Shown here one piece after another: positions 9,058-18,164 of a stretch of DNA of 64,000 bases. Below the pieces are notes generated by a model, which saw only the letters and a program-made list of their open reading frames with translations, did not search any database and was not told the DNA's origin. The position numbers were made by a program, and so were the translations under genes. Numbering within the stretch: the first letter of the stretch is position 1; the number at the start of each line of letters is the position of its first letter. Origin of the DNA: Halalkalicoccus paucihalophilus (lineage in GTDB: Archaea; Halobacteriota; Halobacteria; Halobacteriales; Halalkalicoccaceae). The DNA is taken from NCBI RefSeq assembly GCF_001593955.1, contig NZ_LTAZ01000003.1:1-64000 (forward strand), given 5' to 3'.

Positions 9058-10580
9058 AGGAGGCGCTTTGCGATCGTTTTGGCCGGGCCGAGATCCACAC
9101 CTAGCCGTTCTTCGAGGTCGAGGACGAGGACGATCTCCTCGCGTTCGATCCCGCCGAACCGGAGCGTGACGAGGGCATGGATCCCGAGAAAGAGCGCGAA
9201 CAGCACGAAGAATACCGGGAGCGTGACGGTCACGAGCGAGGTGACGAGGAAGTAGAGCCCGCCGATCGCCACGAGCGCGGCGGTCGCGGGTTTCAACAGC
9301 GACGCGCTGAACGGGTGGATCCCGGTGCGGGTGTAGAGTTGGAGCGAGTAGGCGACGTTGAGCAGGAAATACGAGATGACGGTGGCGACCGCAGCGCCGA
9401 GATACGAATAGCGAGGAATGAGGACGACGTTGAGCGCGATGTTCAGTCCCGCGGCCCCGATGTTGTCGAGCATGATGAGGCGGGTATGACCCATCGCGGT
9501 CAGCGTCTTGTAGTTCGGGCCGACGACCGCGTGGACGAAGAAGCCGACCGCGAGGACCGAGAGGGCGAGCGCACCCTCGGTGTACTGGGGGCCGAACGTC
9601 AGACGGATCAGCAGGTCGGGAAACAGCGCGATGACGATGAAGATCGGAAGGGAGGCCATGAAGATCCACTTCGTGACCAGTTGGTAGATGTGGCCCATCT
9701 CCTCGGTGTCCCCCTCGGCGTGCAGTTCCGAGAGGATCGGGACGAACAGAAAGCCGAAGGAGGCGAGCACGACCGTCAGCATCGTCGCCAGCGGGTAGAG
9801 CACGTTGTAGACGCCGACGTCGGCCGTCGAGACGAAATACCCCAGCAGGAAGGTGTCGATGTCGGCGAGGATCTTTACCATGATCGCCGAGATGATCAAC
9901 GGGGCCGAAAACGCGAGCAACTCGCGGTGCATCGAGGTCGCCTCGGTTCGCGTAAACAGCGGCGTGTACCGGTACAGGTAGTAGAGCCCGAGTCCCGCCG
10001 CGGCGGCGTGCCCGACGACGTAGGCCCACGCGACCCCGGCGGCGCTGTAGCCCAGCCAGAGGATCACTACTGCGAGGAGGAGGCGGGTGACGTGGGCGGT
10101 GACGTTCTCGACGAGCACCTTCGGGAACGTGCGTTTCGTCCCTTGAATCCCGCCGATGGCGAGCTTCTCGATCGACGCGAACGGCATCGCGAGCCCGAAC
10201 ACCCGTAACACCGGCACGACGTTCGGATCGCCGAACGCGCGGGTGGCGATCGGCTCGGCGAAGACGATCAACACGCCACCCGCGAGGATCGAGAGGGGCA
10301 ACACGAGCTGGAACGCCGAGACGAGGACTCCCCGTCGCCGTTCGGGATCGTCGTAGCGCGGAAGGAACCGTCCGACGCCCGTATGCATGCCTAAGAGAAC
10401 GACCGTCGAGACGGTCGCGAGCGCCGCCGTGCCGAGTGCGATCGCACCGTAGCCCTCGGGGCCGAGTAGTCGGCCGATGACGAGCGCGGAGAGAAACGAG
10501 ATCCCGAGCCCGAACATCTCGCCGACGAAGACGATGCTCCCGCCGGTGAACAGTTTCTGAAAGGGTTCGGCGTCGGCCAT
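9054..10580 (-). CDS. MOP-superfamily polysaccharide flippase (Wzx/RfbX-like)
   Basis: A 508-residue membrane protein with about 12-14 hydrophobic helices, beginning with FTGGSIVFVGEMFGLGISFL and including the family-typical GRLLGPEGYGAIALG loop. The family moves lipid-linked oligosaccharides across the membrane (Wzx, AglR-like in haloarchaea). A short hydrophilic tail follows the last helix. It is separated from ftsY by 63 bases and may share a promoter with other surface genes. Role in glycan export is inferred from family and from the neighbouring GT-C-like and beta-helix genes. Confidence 0.85.
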   Translation of the reverse strand: MADAEPFQKLFTGGSIVFVGEMFGLGISFLSALVIGRLLGPEGYGAIALGTAALATVSTVVLLGMHTGVGRFLPRYDDPERRRGVLVSAFQLVLPLSILAGGVLIVFAEPIATRAFGDPNVVPVLRVFGLAMPFASIEKLAIGGIQGTKRTFPKVLVENVTAHVTRLLLAVVILWLGYSAAGVAWAYVVGHAAAAGLGLYYLYRYTPLFTRTEATSMHRELLAFSAPLIISAIMVKILADIDTFLLGYFVSTADVGVYNVLYPLATMLTVVLASFGFLFVPILSELHAEGDTEEMGHIYQLVTKWIFMASLPIFIVIALFPDLLIRLTFGPQYTEGALALSVLAVGFFVHAVVGPNYKTLTAMGHTRLIMLDNIGAAGLNIALNVVLIPRYSYLGAAVATVISYFLLNVAYSLQLYTRTGIHPFSASLLKPATAALVAIGGLYFLVTSLVTVTLPVFFVLFALFLGIHALVTLRFGGIEREEIVLVLDLEERLGVDLGPAKTIAKRLL

Positions 10581-10643
10581 CGAGGAGTTACACCGACCCG
10601 TCGAGAAGGTACATTCCGAATGGCGAACGGTGAACGGCCGCCA

Positions 10644-11828
10644 TCACTCGCCCAACAGCTGGTCGACCAGCCAGTCGGGGTCGAACGGTTCGAGGTCGTC
10701 GTAGCCCTGACCGGTGCCCAAAAAGAGGATGGGTTTGCCGGTGACGTACGCGATCGAGATCGCCGCCCCGCCGTTGGCGTCGGCGTCGGCCTTCGTGAGG
10801 ATCGCGCCGTCGATCTCGGCGGCGTCGTTGAACTTCTTCGCGCGCTGGACGGCGTCCTGTCCGGCGACGGCCTCGTCGGTGAACAGGGTCATGTCGGGCC
10901 CGACGACACGGTTTATCTTCTCGAGTTGGTCCATCAGCCCCTCGTTGGTGTGAAGGCGTCCCGCGGTGTCGCCGAGCACCACGTCGACCCCGTGGGCCTC
11001 GGCGTACTCGACGGCGTCGTAGATCACCGCCGCCGGATCACCGCCCTGTTCGTGGGAGATGAGCTTCGTGCCCAGTCGGTCGGCGTGCTCGCGGACCTGT
11101 TCGTTCGCGCCCGCACGGTAGGTATCGCCGTTTGCGATCACCGTGGAGTAGCCCCGCTCCTCGAGATAGCGCGAGAGTTTCGCGATCGAGGTGGTCTTGC
11201 CGACGCCGTTGACGCCGGTGAAGATGACGGTGACGGGCTTTTCGGCCGCGGCGATCCGCTCGTCGAAGTCGAACTGCCCGACGCTGATGACCTCCAAGAG
11301 AGCCTCGCGAAGCGCCTCGTCGACCCGTTCCTCGACCGTCTGGGTCATTCCACGGGTCGCGTTCTCCAACTCGTCTCGGAGGTTCGCGACGATCTCTTGG
11401 GCGACGGTGAACTCGACGTCGCTTTCGAGCAGCGCGAACTCCAGATCGTCCAAGGGTCCTTCGATGACCTCCGGGTCGATGACGATCTGGCCGGTCGCGA
11501 GCGACTTCGCCCGGTGCATGAACCCGCTGCCCGAGGAGCGCTCGTCGGCTGTATCCGCGACCTCGGTACCGGCCTCGTCGTCCTCGACGGCGTTTTCGGG
11601 CTCGACGGGTTCGCCCGAACCGGCCGGTTCGGGTTCGGCATCCGGCGTCGCTCGGTCGGCCGGCTCCGCCGACGGATCCGATTCCACCGTCGGTTCGGCC
11701 GCCTCGGCCTCGGCCGTCTCCGCTTCGGGTTCCGTGGCATCCTCCGGTTCGGTCGATTCGGTCGCTTCGGCCTCCTCCTCGACGTCCTCACGGAAGCGAC
11801 CGAGCTTCTCTTTCAGCCCGTCGAACAT
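10644..11828 (-). CDS. ftsY: Signal recognition particle receptor FtsY
   Basis: A 394-residue SRP receptor GTPase. An acidic Glu/Ala/Thr-rich A region (about residues 12-110) leads into the N domain and a G domain with GVNGVGKTTSIAKL, NGDTYRAGANEQ, DTAGRLHTN and TKADADANGG. The protein ends FDPDWLVDQLLGE, as usual. Its ATG is one base after the prefoldin alpha stop, so it is the distal gene of the rpl39e-rpl31e-eif6-pfdA-ftsY operon. It works with Srp54 at the cytoplasmic membrane. Confidence 0.97.
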   Translation of the reverse strand: MFDGLKEKLGRFREDVEEEAEATESTEPEDATEPEAETAEAEAAEPTVESDPSAEPADRATPDAEPEPAGSGEPVEPENAVEDDEAGTEVADTADERSSGSGFMHRAKSLATGQIVIDPEVIEGPLDDLEFALLESDVEFTVAQEIVANLRDELENATRGMTQTVEERVDEALREALLEVISVGQFDFDERIAAAEKPVTVIFTGVNGVGKTTSIAKLSRYLEERGYSTVIANGDTYRAGANEQVREHADRLGTKLISHEQGGDPAAVIYDAVEYAEAHGVDVVLGDTAGRLHTNEGLMDQLEKINRVVGPDMTLFTDEAVAGQDAVQRAKKFNDAAEIDGAILTKADADANGGAAISIAYVTGKPILFLGTGQGYDDLEPFDPDWLVDQLLGE

Positions 11829-11829
11829 G

Positions 11830-12291
11830 TCACTGCTCGTCGTTCTGTTGTTGCTGGAGCTGCTGCATCGCCTGCTGTTGGCTCTGCTGTTGGACCTGTT
11901 GGGCTCGCTGTTCGACCTCGTCGATCTCGGCCGAGACCTCGTCGATCTCGGCTTCGATCTCGTCGATGCGCTCCGAGAGGGTGTTGCGTTTCGCCTGGAG
12001 CGTCTCGGTCGCGTCGTCGCGTTTCTGTTCTGCGGCGAAGCCGCCGCCGACGTCGACGATCACCTCGTCGATATCATCGACCGTCGCGCGGACGTACGCG
12101 CCGCCGCCGACCGGGACCTGCACCGTCGAACCGGTCTCGAGCGAATCGAGCGCCGAGACGGCGTCCGTGATCTCGGCCTGTTCGTCCTGCAGGCTCTCGA
12201 CCTCGTCTTCGAGGGCGTTTTGCTGTGCGTCGAGCTCCTGAAGCTGCTGGGAGAGCTCCTGCAGTTCGGGGCTTGCACCGCCCATGCTCAT
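11830..12291 (-). CDS. pfdA: Prefoldin subunit alpha
   Basis: A 153-residue alpha subunit of the hexameric prefoldin (GimC) chaperone that holds unfolded proteins for the thermosome. Two long coiled coils (residues 8-45 and 90-135) flank the beta-hairpin region VQVPVGGGAYVRATV...IVDVGGGFAAEQ that is diagnostic of the alpha subunit. The tail is Gln-rich (QQQSQQQAMQQLQQQQ). The start MSMGGASPEL at 12291 has a GGTGA six bases ahead; ATG 12285 is an alternative. It lies between eif6 and ftsY in the operon. Confidence 0.95.
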   Translation of the reverse strand: MSMGGASPELQELSQQLQELDAQQNALEDEVESLQDEQAEITDAVSALDSLETGSTVQVPVGGGAYVRATVDDIDEVIVDVGGGFAAEQKRDDATETLQAKRNTLSERIDEIEAEIDEVSAEIDEVEQRAQQVQQQSQQQAMQQLQQQQNDEQ

Positions 12292-12361
12292 CGCGCGATC
12301 ACCGTGTTGAGAGAAACGAACGTCATGCCCACAACTGGGCCCGCGAGCCGGAAGTATCTTC

Positions 12362-13027
12362 CTAGTCGAGATAGCCAAGCGCGTCCTCGATCCGCCCGAG
12401 TTCGGGCCCCGTGGTGTCCCTGCCCGCGACGTAGCCGAAGGCGTTCGCCACCAGGCCGGAGCCGACGAGCGGCCCGCCGTAGTTGATCGTCCCGATGTCG
12501 GCGTAGACGTCGAGGAGCTCTTCGAGAAAGTCGAGCTCCCCGTCCGTGGCCTTGGGGTGACAGAGCACGCCGTCGTTCGTCGCCACGGCGGCGGTTCCAA
12601 CGGTTCTGAGACTCGCGAGTTCGCCCCGTTCGACCGGCACGTCGAGCCCGTCTTCGGCCGCCTGTACGGCCTCCCGTGAGAGGTCGGGATGGACGTACGC
12701 GCCGCTGTCGTTGGCGAGCACGACGTTGCCCGCGGCGTTGATCTTCCCCGGCAGTTCGGTGATCGGGAGGTCGACGACGTCGGCGATCGTTTCGCGTTCG
12801 GCCTCCGTGATCCGGTTGCTGACGAGCAACCCCCGCGAGTTGCCGACACAGAGCGCACCCACAGTAGAGGAGCCGCCGATCGTCGTCGGGATCACCGGAA
12901 CGGCGAGTTCGTCCTCCAACACCTCGCGCAGGTCGTCCTCGACGTCGTTGCGCACGAGGACTGCGTCGTCGGTCGCGGCCGCGAAGACGCCGACCGACGA
13001 CGAGCCGAAGAAGGCGGTGCGAAGCAC
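12362..13027 (-). CDS. eif6: Translation initiation factor aIF6
   Basis: A 221-residue pentein-fold protein that binds the large ribosomal subunit and prevents premature 30S joining. Family features: start [51 protein letters not shown] and [15 protein letters not shown]. Length matches the family. The ATG overlaps the last base of rpl31e. In many haloarchaea a small L18a/LX gene follows; here only 70 non-coding bases separate it from pfdA. Confidence 0.97.
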   Translation of the reverse strand: MLRTAFFGSSSVGVFAAATDDAVLVRNDVEDDLREVLEDELAVPVIPTTIGGSSTVGALCVGNSRGLLVSNRITEAERETIADVVDLPITELPGKINAAGNVVLANDSGAYVHPDLSREAVQAAEDGLDVPVERGELASLRTVGTAAVATNDGVLCHPKATDGELDFLEELLDVYADIGTINYGGPLVGSGLVANAFGYVAGRDTTGPELGRIEDALGYLD

Positions 13028-13305
13028 TATCGAGCGAGCTCGGCTTCGACGAGCGCCTCGCCCTCCTCGGTGAACCGAGCCGCCCGCACGCGGAGCTTGC
13101 TCGGGGGCTTTCGCCGGCCCCGTTCCCAGACCGCCTCGTTGATCGAGGGGTCGAGCCGCACGGCGTCCTCGTCGACCTTGAAGTGTTTCGCGAGATGCTC
13201 GCGGACGAGCGACATCGCCTTGTCCGCGCGCTCGTGGCTGGCCTGTGCTTTGGCGTCCCGCAGCGGGACCGTCACCACACGCTCCTCGAAGTCGTTGGCG
13301 CTCAT
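13027..13305 (-). CDS. rpl31e: Large-subunit ribosomal protein L31e
   Basis: A 92-residue ribosomal protein with the family stretches [40 protein letters not shown] and [11 protein letters not shown]. The ATG shares one base with the stop of rpl39e (TAATG), and the stop touches the aIF6 start, so translation is tightly coupled in this operon. Confidence 0.97.
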   Translation of the reverse strand: MSANDFEERVVTVPLRDAKAQASHERADKAMSLVREHLAKHFKVDEDAVRLDPSINEAVWERGRRKPPSKLRVRAARFTEEGEALVEAELAR

Positions 13306-13457
13306 TATTCGTCGGTGTCGCTACGGCGCCAGTTTCGCCGCTTGGGGTTTCGCGTCACGTCGCGGTCGGTCTTGAGCATCACCCACGCGGGGATGCGCGA
13401 GTTCTGGCGATCCAGCTTCGCCAGCCGCTTCTTCTTTGCCTTCGATTTCTTGCCCAT
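13305..13457 (-). CDS. rpl39e: Large-subunit ribosomal protein L39e
   Basis: A 50-residue, very basic ribosomal protein lining the exit tunnel. Start [15 protein letters not shown] and internal [12 protein letters not shown] are the canonical L39e sequence; the end is halophile-acidic (RRSDTDE). It is the first gene of the operon and is easily missed because of its size. Confidence 0.95.
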   Translation of the reverse strand: MGKKSKAKKKRLAKLDRQNSRIPAWVMLKTDRDVTRNPKRRNWRRSDTDE

Positions 13458-13500
13458 AGTACCCGGCAGTACCCCGTCGGCGCATAAAATCCTGTCCTTT

Positions 13501-13806
13501 TCAGAACAGCCCCGAGACCGCTTTCCCGACCCGACCGAACCGACCGGCGAAAGGTTCGGTCTCGGACCCCTCGCCTTCTTCCGTCGTGAGGGCCTCGCTC
13601 CGGCCCGTCGTTGAGGACCCGTCGTCCGTCTCGAACTCGCTCATCTTGAAGGTCAATTTGCGCTCCGGACGCTCCTCGTGTCCGTCCTCGTTCTCGACCC
13701 ACTCGACGGGGCAGTTCGGGCAGGAGGCGACCTGATCGTCGTTGTCACCGAACACGCGGGCGTAGTCGCGCGAAACGTAGCCATCACAGCGGTTACATCG
13801 AACCAT
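13501..13806 (-). CDS. Small zinc-ribbon protein, haloarchaeal
   Basis: A 101-residue protein with two CxxC knuckles (CNRCDG at residues 4-7 and CPNCPVEW near 29-32) around [13 protein letters not shown], a pattern seen in small haloarchaeal zinc-ribbon proteins. The second half is disordered, Thr/Glu-rich, and ends with an amphipathic [14 protein letters not shown]. It has its own AT-rich upstream region (13807-13860). Function unknown; RNA, DNA or protein binding through the ribbon is possible. Confidence 0.75.
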   Translation of the reverse strand: MVRCNRCDGYVSRDYARVFGDNDDQVASCPNCPVEWVENEDGHEERPERKLTFKMSEFETDDGSSTTGRSEALTTEEGEGSETEPFAGRFGRVGKAVSGLF

Positions 13807-13886
13807 GTAAACATATAATATCTAAAGTATAATAATCTTATAGTTACTGGATAGTGACAGGGTGGCCGACTCCGGGGTAAGTACTA

Positions 13887-14447
13887 TCACGTATCGAGCG
13901 GATACGATCCGACCGTCGAGTAGACCGGTCCGTCCGGACCGAGTTCGCTCCTCATCAGCGTCACCTCTTCGACGGGGGTTCGGCCGACGGGCGGGTCGCA
14001 CTCGCGGACGAGCGTCCGGACGAGTTCCTTCCCGCCGGCGTGGTCCATCCGTGCGATGGTCGCGTGGGGCGTAAAGTCGTGGTCCTCGGGGTCGAATCCC
14101 AGTTCGACCGTCTCGCGCTCGATGGCCTCGTGGAGTCGAGTCATCTCCGCGGCTCCGTCCCGGACCCCGAGCCAGACGACGCTGATATACTCGAGGGAGG
14201 GGAAGACCCCCAGACCGCCGTATTCGGCCTCGAAGGGGCTGACGCCGGCGTCGGCGACGGCGGTTTCCAACCCGGTTTCGAGTTCGGGAACACGGTCTTC
14301 GGAAACCTCGCCGAGGAACTTCAGCGTGACGTGGGTCTGGGTCGGGTCGGTGGGTCGGATCCCACCGGCGTCCGAAAGCTCCTCCTGAACGGCGGCGATG
14401 CGCTCGGCGAACGCCTCGGGGAGGTCGATGCTGACGAACAGGCGCAT
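13887..14447 (-). CDS. thpR: RNA 2',3'-cyclic phosphodiesterase ThpR (2H family)
   Basis: A 186-residue 2H phosphoesterase, formerly called 2'-5' RNA ligase, which opens 2',3'-cyclic phosphate RNA ends. The two HxT motifs are visible: HVTLKFLGEV near residue 40 and HATIARM near residue 129, with the start MRLFVSIDLPEAF typical of the family. It stands alone; its upstream gap holds the hairpin cluster described separately. Confidence 0.93.
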   Translation of the reverse strand: MRLFVSIDLPEAFAERIAAVQEELSDAGGIRPTDPTQTHVTLKFLGEVSEDRVPELETGLETAVADAGVSPFEAEYGGLGVFPSLEYISVVWLGVRDGAAEMTRLHEAIERETVELGFDPEDHDFTPHATIARMDHAGGKELVRTLVRECDPPVGRTPVEEVTLMRSELGPDGPVYSTVGSYPLDT

Positions 14448-14531
14448 GGCGGGTGTTCGACGGCCAGCGAGTAATCGCTGTGGGTCAGTAGTGCGGCGGG
14501 TGGTGCTGTAGCGGTGCGGTGGCCGGCGCGA

Positions 14532-14728
14532 GCGTGGCTGCCATCTCCGGCAGCTACGCGAGCGGGGCGGGGAAGGGCAGGTCCCCTACGCGAGCAGTTC
14601 GGAACCGAACTGCTCGCGATGCTGCCTGGCGGTCCTCGGAAATCGGAGATTTCCGGGACCCAGAAAGGCCGCTTTGCGGCCTTTCTTAGGGAAATGAAAA
14701 GGGCGAGCAGCAGACGCCAGTCTGCTGC
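14532..14728. repeat. Cluster of five consecutive hairpins in a divergent gap
   Basis: Five inverted repeats follow one another. (A) 14532-14559, 11-bp arms with one G-T pair around ATCTCC. (B) 14589-14618, perfect 14-bp arms CGCGAGCAGTTCGG around AA. (C) 14631-14660, GGTCC-T-CGGAAAT around CGGAG with a bulged T. (D) 14662-14686, perfect 11-bp arms AGAAAGGCCGC around TTT. (E) 14707-14728, 9-bp arms GCAGCAGAC around GCCA. The decamer CTACGCGAGC occurs twice (14554, 14586). They lie between the thpR start and the TPR gene start, where terminators are not expected. Could be a structured RNA, a REP/MITE-like array or a chromatin/replication feature. Confidence 0.75.
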
Positions 14729-14777
14729 GAGGGCTTTCGTGCGTAGGGCTTAACACCGTACCTCGCCTAGCCGGGTT

Positions 14778-15515
14778 ATGACCGATTCAGAGGACCGAGA
14801 CCACCGCTTTTCCGAGGGACAGGGCTTCTCCGACGCCTACGAGGAGTTCGATCTCGATCCCCCCGAACTCCGGGTCGATCCCGAGAAGGTCGACCCCGTC
14901 GATTCGCGTGTCCTCACCGACCTGCTCGACGAGCACAACGTCTCGCGCGAGGACATCGACGTCGAGTCGCTGATCGAGGTCGGCCTTTCGTACATGGGAA
15001 TCAATCGTCACGAGCAGGCGACCACGACCTTCGAGCGCGCCGCACGCTTCGCCGAGGAGGACTCGTTGCTCGCCCAAGAAGCGTGGGCGAACAAGGGCGT
15101 CGCCCACGCCGAACTCGAGGAATACGACGAGGCGATCGGCGCCTACCGGGAAGCGCTCCGGATCAGCGAGAGCTCGGAACACGCCGCAGTCGCAGAGACC
15201 AACCTCGCGTACGCGCTCTGGGAGACGGGAAAAACCGAGCAGGCGTTGGATCACGCCGAACGCGCCGTCGAGATCGATAATCGATCCCCGCACGCCTGGT
15301 ACAACCGCGGGTTCTTCCTGCTCGAACGTGGGCTCGCCGAAGAGGCGGTCAACTGCTTCGACAACGCGATGCGACTGGGACTCAGAAACGCGGATCTGCT
15401 CGCGGAGAAGGCTCGCGCCCACGAAGAACTGGGCGAGGACGAACAGGCCGAGGAACTCGCAGAGGAGGCCGAGGACCTGCGCGCCGAGACGGAACAACAG
15501 CTGCTGGAGCGATGA
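14778..15515 (+). CDS. TPR-repeat protein
   Basis: A 245-residue soluble, very acidic protein. Tetratricopeptide repeats fill residues 70-230 (for example NKGVAHAELEEYDEAIGAYR, NLAYALWETGKTEQALDHAE, NRGFFLLERGLAEEAVNCFD). Such repeats are protein-docking scaffolds. The N-terminal 65 residues carry LTDLLDEHNVSREDIDVESL. The last codons overlap the DUF424 start (ATGA), so the two are translationally coupled. Partner unknown. Confidence 0.88.
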   Translation: MTDSEDRDHRFSEGQGFSDAYEEFDLDPPELRVDPEKVDPVDSRVLTDLLDEHNVSREDIDVESLIEVGLSYMGINRHEQATTTFERAARFAEEDSLLAQEAWANKGVAHAELEEYDEAIGAYREALRISESSEHAAVAETNLAYALWETGKTEQALDHAERAVEIDNRSPHAWYNRGFFLLERGLAEEAVNCFDNAMRLGLRNADLLAEKARAHEELGEDEQAEELAEEAEDLRAETEQQLLER

Positions 15516-15802
15516 TCCTCACGGAGCGGCAAACCCCGAAAGGGCTGTTGGTTTCCGTGTGTGATCGGAACGTCCTCGGAGAGACCTTCGAGAACGGCGA
15601 CGTCTCCATTACCGTGACCGAGGAGTTCTACGGCGGCGAGGAGGCCGACGAATCCGAGGTCGCGGCGACGCTCGCACGCGCCAGCGTCGCGAACCTCGTG
15701 GGCGAGCGGGCGGTCGCGCTCGCGATCGAACGGGGCCACGTCGACGAAACCAACGTTCTCGACATCGACGGGACGCCCCACGCACAGTTCTTGCGGATGT
15801 AA
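15512..15802 (+). CDS. DUF424 family archaeal protein
   Basis: A 96-residue protein matching the archaeal DUF424 family by length and the pattern LLVSVCDRNVLGETFENG...ITVTEEFYGGEEA...ASVANLVGERAV...LDIDGTPHAQFLRM. The family is conserved in archaea and its role is not established; translation or RNA-related work is often supposed. It overlaps the TPR gene by 4 bases and abuts the TatD gene on the other strand with no gap. Confidence 0.85.
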   Translation: MILTERQTPKGLLVSVCDRNVLGETFENGDVSITVTEEFYGGEEADESEVAATLARASVANLVGERAVALAIERGHVDETNVLDIDGTPHAQFLRM

Positions 15803-16771
15803 TCAGTCGATATCGAGGAGTTTCGAGGGGTTTTCGTAGACGACGGTTCGGATGTCTTCGCGGTCGACGCCGAGACGACACAGGTCCATGATCGTCCGCT
15901 TCATCGCGAAGGCGTCGTGTTCCATCGCGCCGATGAGATCGGTGTCGAGGACGATCCTATCGCTTCCGTACTCCTCGATCGCGCTCGCGACATCGGCGGG
16001 ATCGAACCCACGTAGCCACGGCGCGCTGACGCTGAAGCTCAGATAACAATCGGTCGTCTCCAAGACGAGCGGAACGATCTGCGGGCTCGCATGGTCGATC
16101 ACCACCTGCTCGTCGGGAAGGCCTGCCTCGTCTACGAGTTCGAGGTCGATCTCGACGGCGTCTCGCTTCGCGGTCTCGGGGTCGAGCAATGGGTCGGTAA
16201 AACTCTCGTTGGCCTCCTCGTAGCTGTGGCTATATCTCGCGGAAAGGCCGCCTTTGCTCGATCCGGGCGTGTGGATCAGGATGGGGAGACCGGTTTCGTA
16301 TGCGACGTGCATCTGTTCGCGCACGACGTCGCGCTGTTCGTCGAGTCCCCATCCAACCGTGTGGTGGGTCGACTCGATCCCCGTCTCACCGATTGCGACC
16401 ACCCGCTCGTCCGCACAGTACTCGGGCAGGGCCGCAAGCAGGTCCTCCGCTCCTTCGACCCCGGCCCACGTGTGGACGCCGACGGCGACGTACTGATCGT
16501 AGAAATGGCGGTGGTCGAAACACGCCGCTCGTCTGAGGGCGTCGTCCCAGAGAAATCGGACGTCATCGGCTGAGACGGGGCGATACGGTGCCCAGTAGTA
16601 GCCCGCCGCGATCATCACCGCCGCACGAGCACCGCTCAGATCGAATTTCTCGCGGTCGTTCCACGTGAGCGACTGGGTGTGCTGGTGGATGTCGATCCAG
16701 GGGATCTCGATCGGATCGGGTGTCTTCCCGTCGGGCGTGTCGCCGAGTGGCCGGTTCGCGAACGAAGCCAT
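15803..16771 (-). CDS. TatD-family metal-dependent hydrolase
   Basis: A 322-residue TIM-barrel amidohydrolase-like protein. Metal ligands appear as DIHQHT (near residue 28), GETGIES (about 137), IHTPGSSKGG (about 172) and VIDHASPQ (about 226), with a late LDTDLIG Asp. TatD enzymes are Mg-dependent 3'-5' nucleases; this archaeal subgroup may act on other phosphoesters. Divergent from sufS with a 145-base gap. Confidence 0.8.
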   Translation of the reverse strand: MASFANRPLGDTPDGKTPDPIEIPWIDIHQHTQSLTWNDREKFDLSGARAAVMIAAGYYWAPYRPVSADDVRFLWDDALRRAACFDHRHFYDQYVAVGVHTWAGVEGAEDLLAALPEYCADERVVAIGETGIESTHHTVGWGLDEQRDVVREQMHVAYETGLPILIHTPGSSKGGLSARYSHSYEEANESFTDPLLDPETAKRDAVEIDLELVDEAGLPDEQVVIDHASPQIVPLVLETTDCYLSFSVSAPWLRGFDPADVASAIEEYGSDRIVLDTDLIGAMEHDAFAMKRTIMDLCRLGVDREDIRTVVYENPSKLLDID

Positions 16772-16916
16772 GCCGGGCCTACTCCAGGTGGGATAGTAAC
16801 GGTATGGAAACCCATCGCATGAATCGCGGGCCGGGCGGGTACGTGAAACCGGTTCCAGTTACGTCTCCCCGTGAGGACCGAAGGAATGTTCTCCCTCGAA
16901 CCCGTCTCCCTCATCA

Positions 16917-18164
16917 ATGGGAGTTCAGGAATCCGCGCCGCTCGACGTCGAACGAATCCGGGAGGATTTCCCGATCCTCGAGCGGGAGTTCGACGGCAAC
17001 CGGGTGGTGTACCTCGACAACGCCGCCACCACGCAGACGCCGAACCAGGTGATCGACGCGATCAGCGACTACTATCGGACCACCAACGCGAACGTCCACC
17101 GAGGGATCCATCACCTCAGCCAGGAGGCCTCCATTCACTACGAGGAGGCCCACGACACACTGGCGGCGTTCGTCGGTGCCTCGGGCGGGCGCGAGGAGAT
17201 GGTGTTTACGAAGAACACCACCGAGGCCGAGAACCTCGTCGCCTACGCGTGGGGGCTGAACGAGCTCGAAGAGGGCGACGAAGTCGTGCTGACCGAAATG
17301 GAACACCACGCGTCGCTGGTGACGTGGCAACAGATAGCGAAGAAGACGGGTGCAACGGTTCGCTACATCCGGATCACCGAGGAGGGGAAGCTGGACATGA
17401 ACCACGCCCGCGAACTGATCGGCCCGGACACCCGGATGGTCTCCGTAGTCCACGTCTCGAACGCGCTCGGGACGATCAACCCCGTGGGCGAACTCGCGGA
17501 CCTCGCTCACGAACAGGACGCGCTGATCTTCGTCGACGGCGCACAGGCGGTCCCGAACCGACCGGTGGACGTCGAGTCGATCGACGCCGACTTCTACGCC
17601 TTCTCGGGCCACAAGATGGCCGGGCCAACCGGCATCGGCTGTCTGTATGGGAAAAAATCGATCCTCGAGGAAATGGAGCCGTTCCTCTACGGCGGCGAGA
17701 TGATCCGCAAGGTCGAGTTCGAGGACTCGACATGGAACGACCTACCCTGGAAATACGAGGCCGGCACCCCGCTGATCGCCCAGGGGATCGCCCTCGATCG
17801 CGCTGTCGAGTACCTCGAAGGGATCGGCATGGACCGGATCCGCGCCCACGAGGAGTGGCTCACCGAGTACGCCTTGGAGCGATTAGGGGCGTTCGACGAC
17901 ATCGAAATCTACGGACCGCCGGAGGCCGAGAATCGGGGCGGACTCGTCGGCTTCAACCTCGACGGCGTTCACGCCCACGACATGGCCTCGATCATGAACG
18001 ACCACGCCGTGGCGATCCGGGCGGGCGATCACTGCACCCAGCCGCTGCACGACAAACTCGGCGTCGCGGCCTCCGCGCGGGCCTCCTTTTACCTCTACAA
18101 CACCCGCGAAGAGGTCGACAAACTGGTCGAGGCGGTCGACGACGCGCGACAGCTGTTCGCGTGA
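16917..18164 (+). CDS. sufS: Cysteine desulfurase SufS
   Basis: A 415-residue PLP enzyme that takes sulfur from cysteine for Fe-S cluster assembly. Visible: VYLDNAATTQTPNQV, NVHRGIHHLSQEAS, TKNTTEAENLVA, the PLP lysine in FSGHKMAGPTGIG and the persulfide Cys in RAGDHCTQPLHD. The start MGVQESAPLDVERI at 16917 is GTG-free and gives family length. The scaffold gene sufU is 1.7 kb downstream in the same orientation. The 3' end appears duplicated 113 bases downstream. Confidence 0.95.
   Translation: MGVQESAPLDVERIREDFPILEREFDGNRVVYLDNAATTQTPNQVIDAISDYYRTTNANVHRGIHHLSQEASIHYEEAHDTLAAFVGASGGREEMVFTKNTTEAENLVAYAWGLNELEEGDEVVLTEMEHHASLVTWQQIAKKTGATVRYIRITEEGKLDMNHARELIGPDTRMVSVVHVSNALGTINPVGELADLAHEQDALIFVDGAQAVPNRPVDVESIDADFYAFSGHKMAGPTGIGCLYGKKSILEEMEPFLYGGEMIRKVEFEDSTWNDLPWKYEAGTPLIAQGIALDRAVEYLEGIGMDRIRAHEEWLTEYALERLGAFDDIEIYGPPEAENRGGLVGFNLDGVHAHDMASIMNDHAVAIRAGDHCTQPLHDKLGVAASARASFYLYNTREEVDKLVEAVDDARQLFA

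Noticed and set aside
9177..10208. Plus-strand frame of 343 codons, DRER-rich
   Set aside because: Antisense shadow of the flippase gene.
10620..12170. Long plus-strand frame of 516 codons
   Set aside because: Antisense of ftsY and pfdA in GC-rich DNA; low-complexity RGR/DDV composition.
14514..14753. 79-codon frame across the hairpin cluster
   Set aside because: Arg/Ser-rich shadow of inverted repeats with no domain character.
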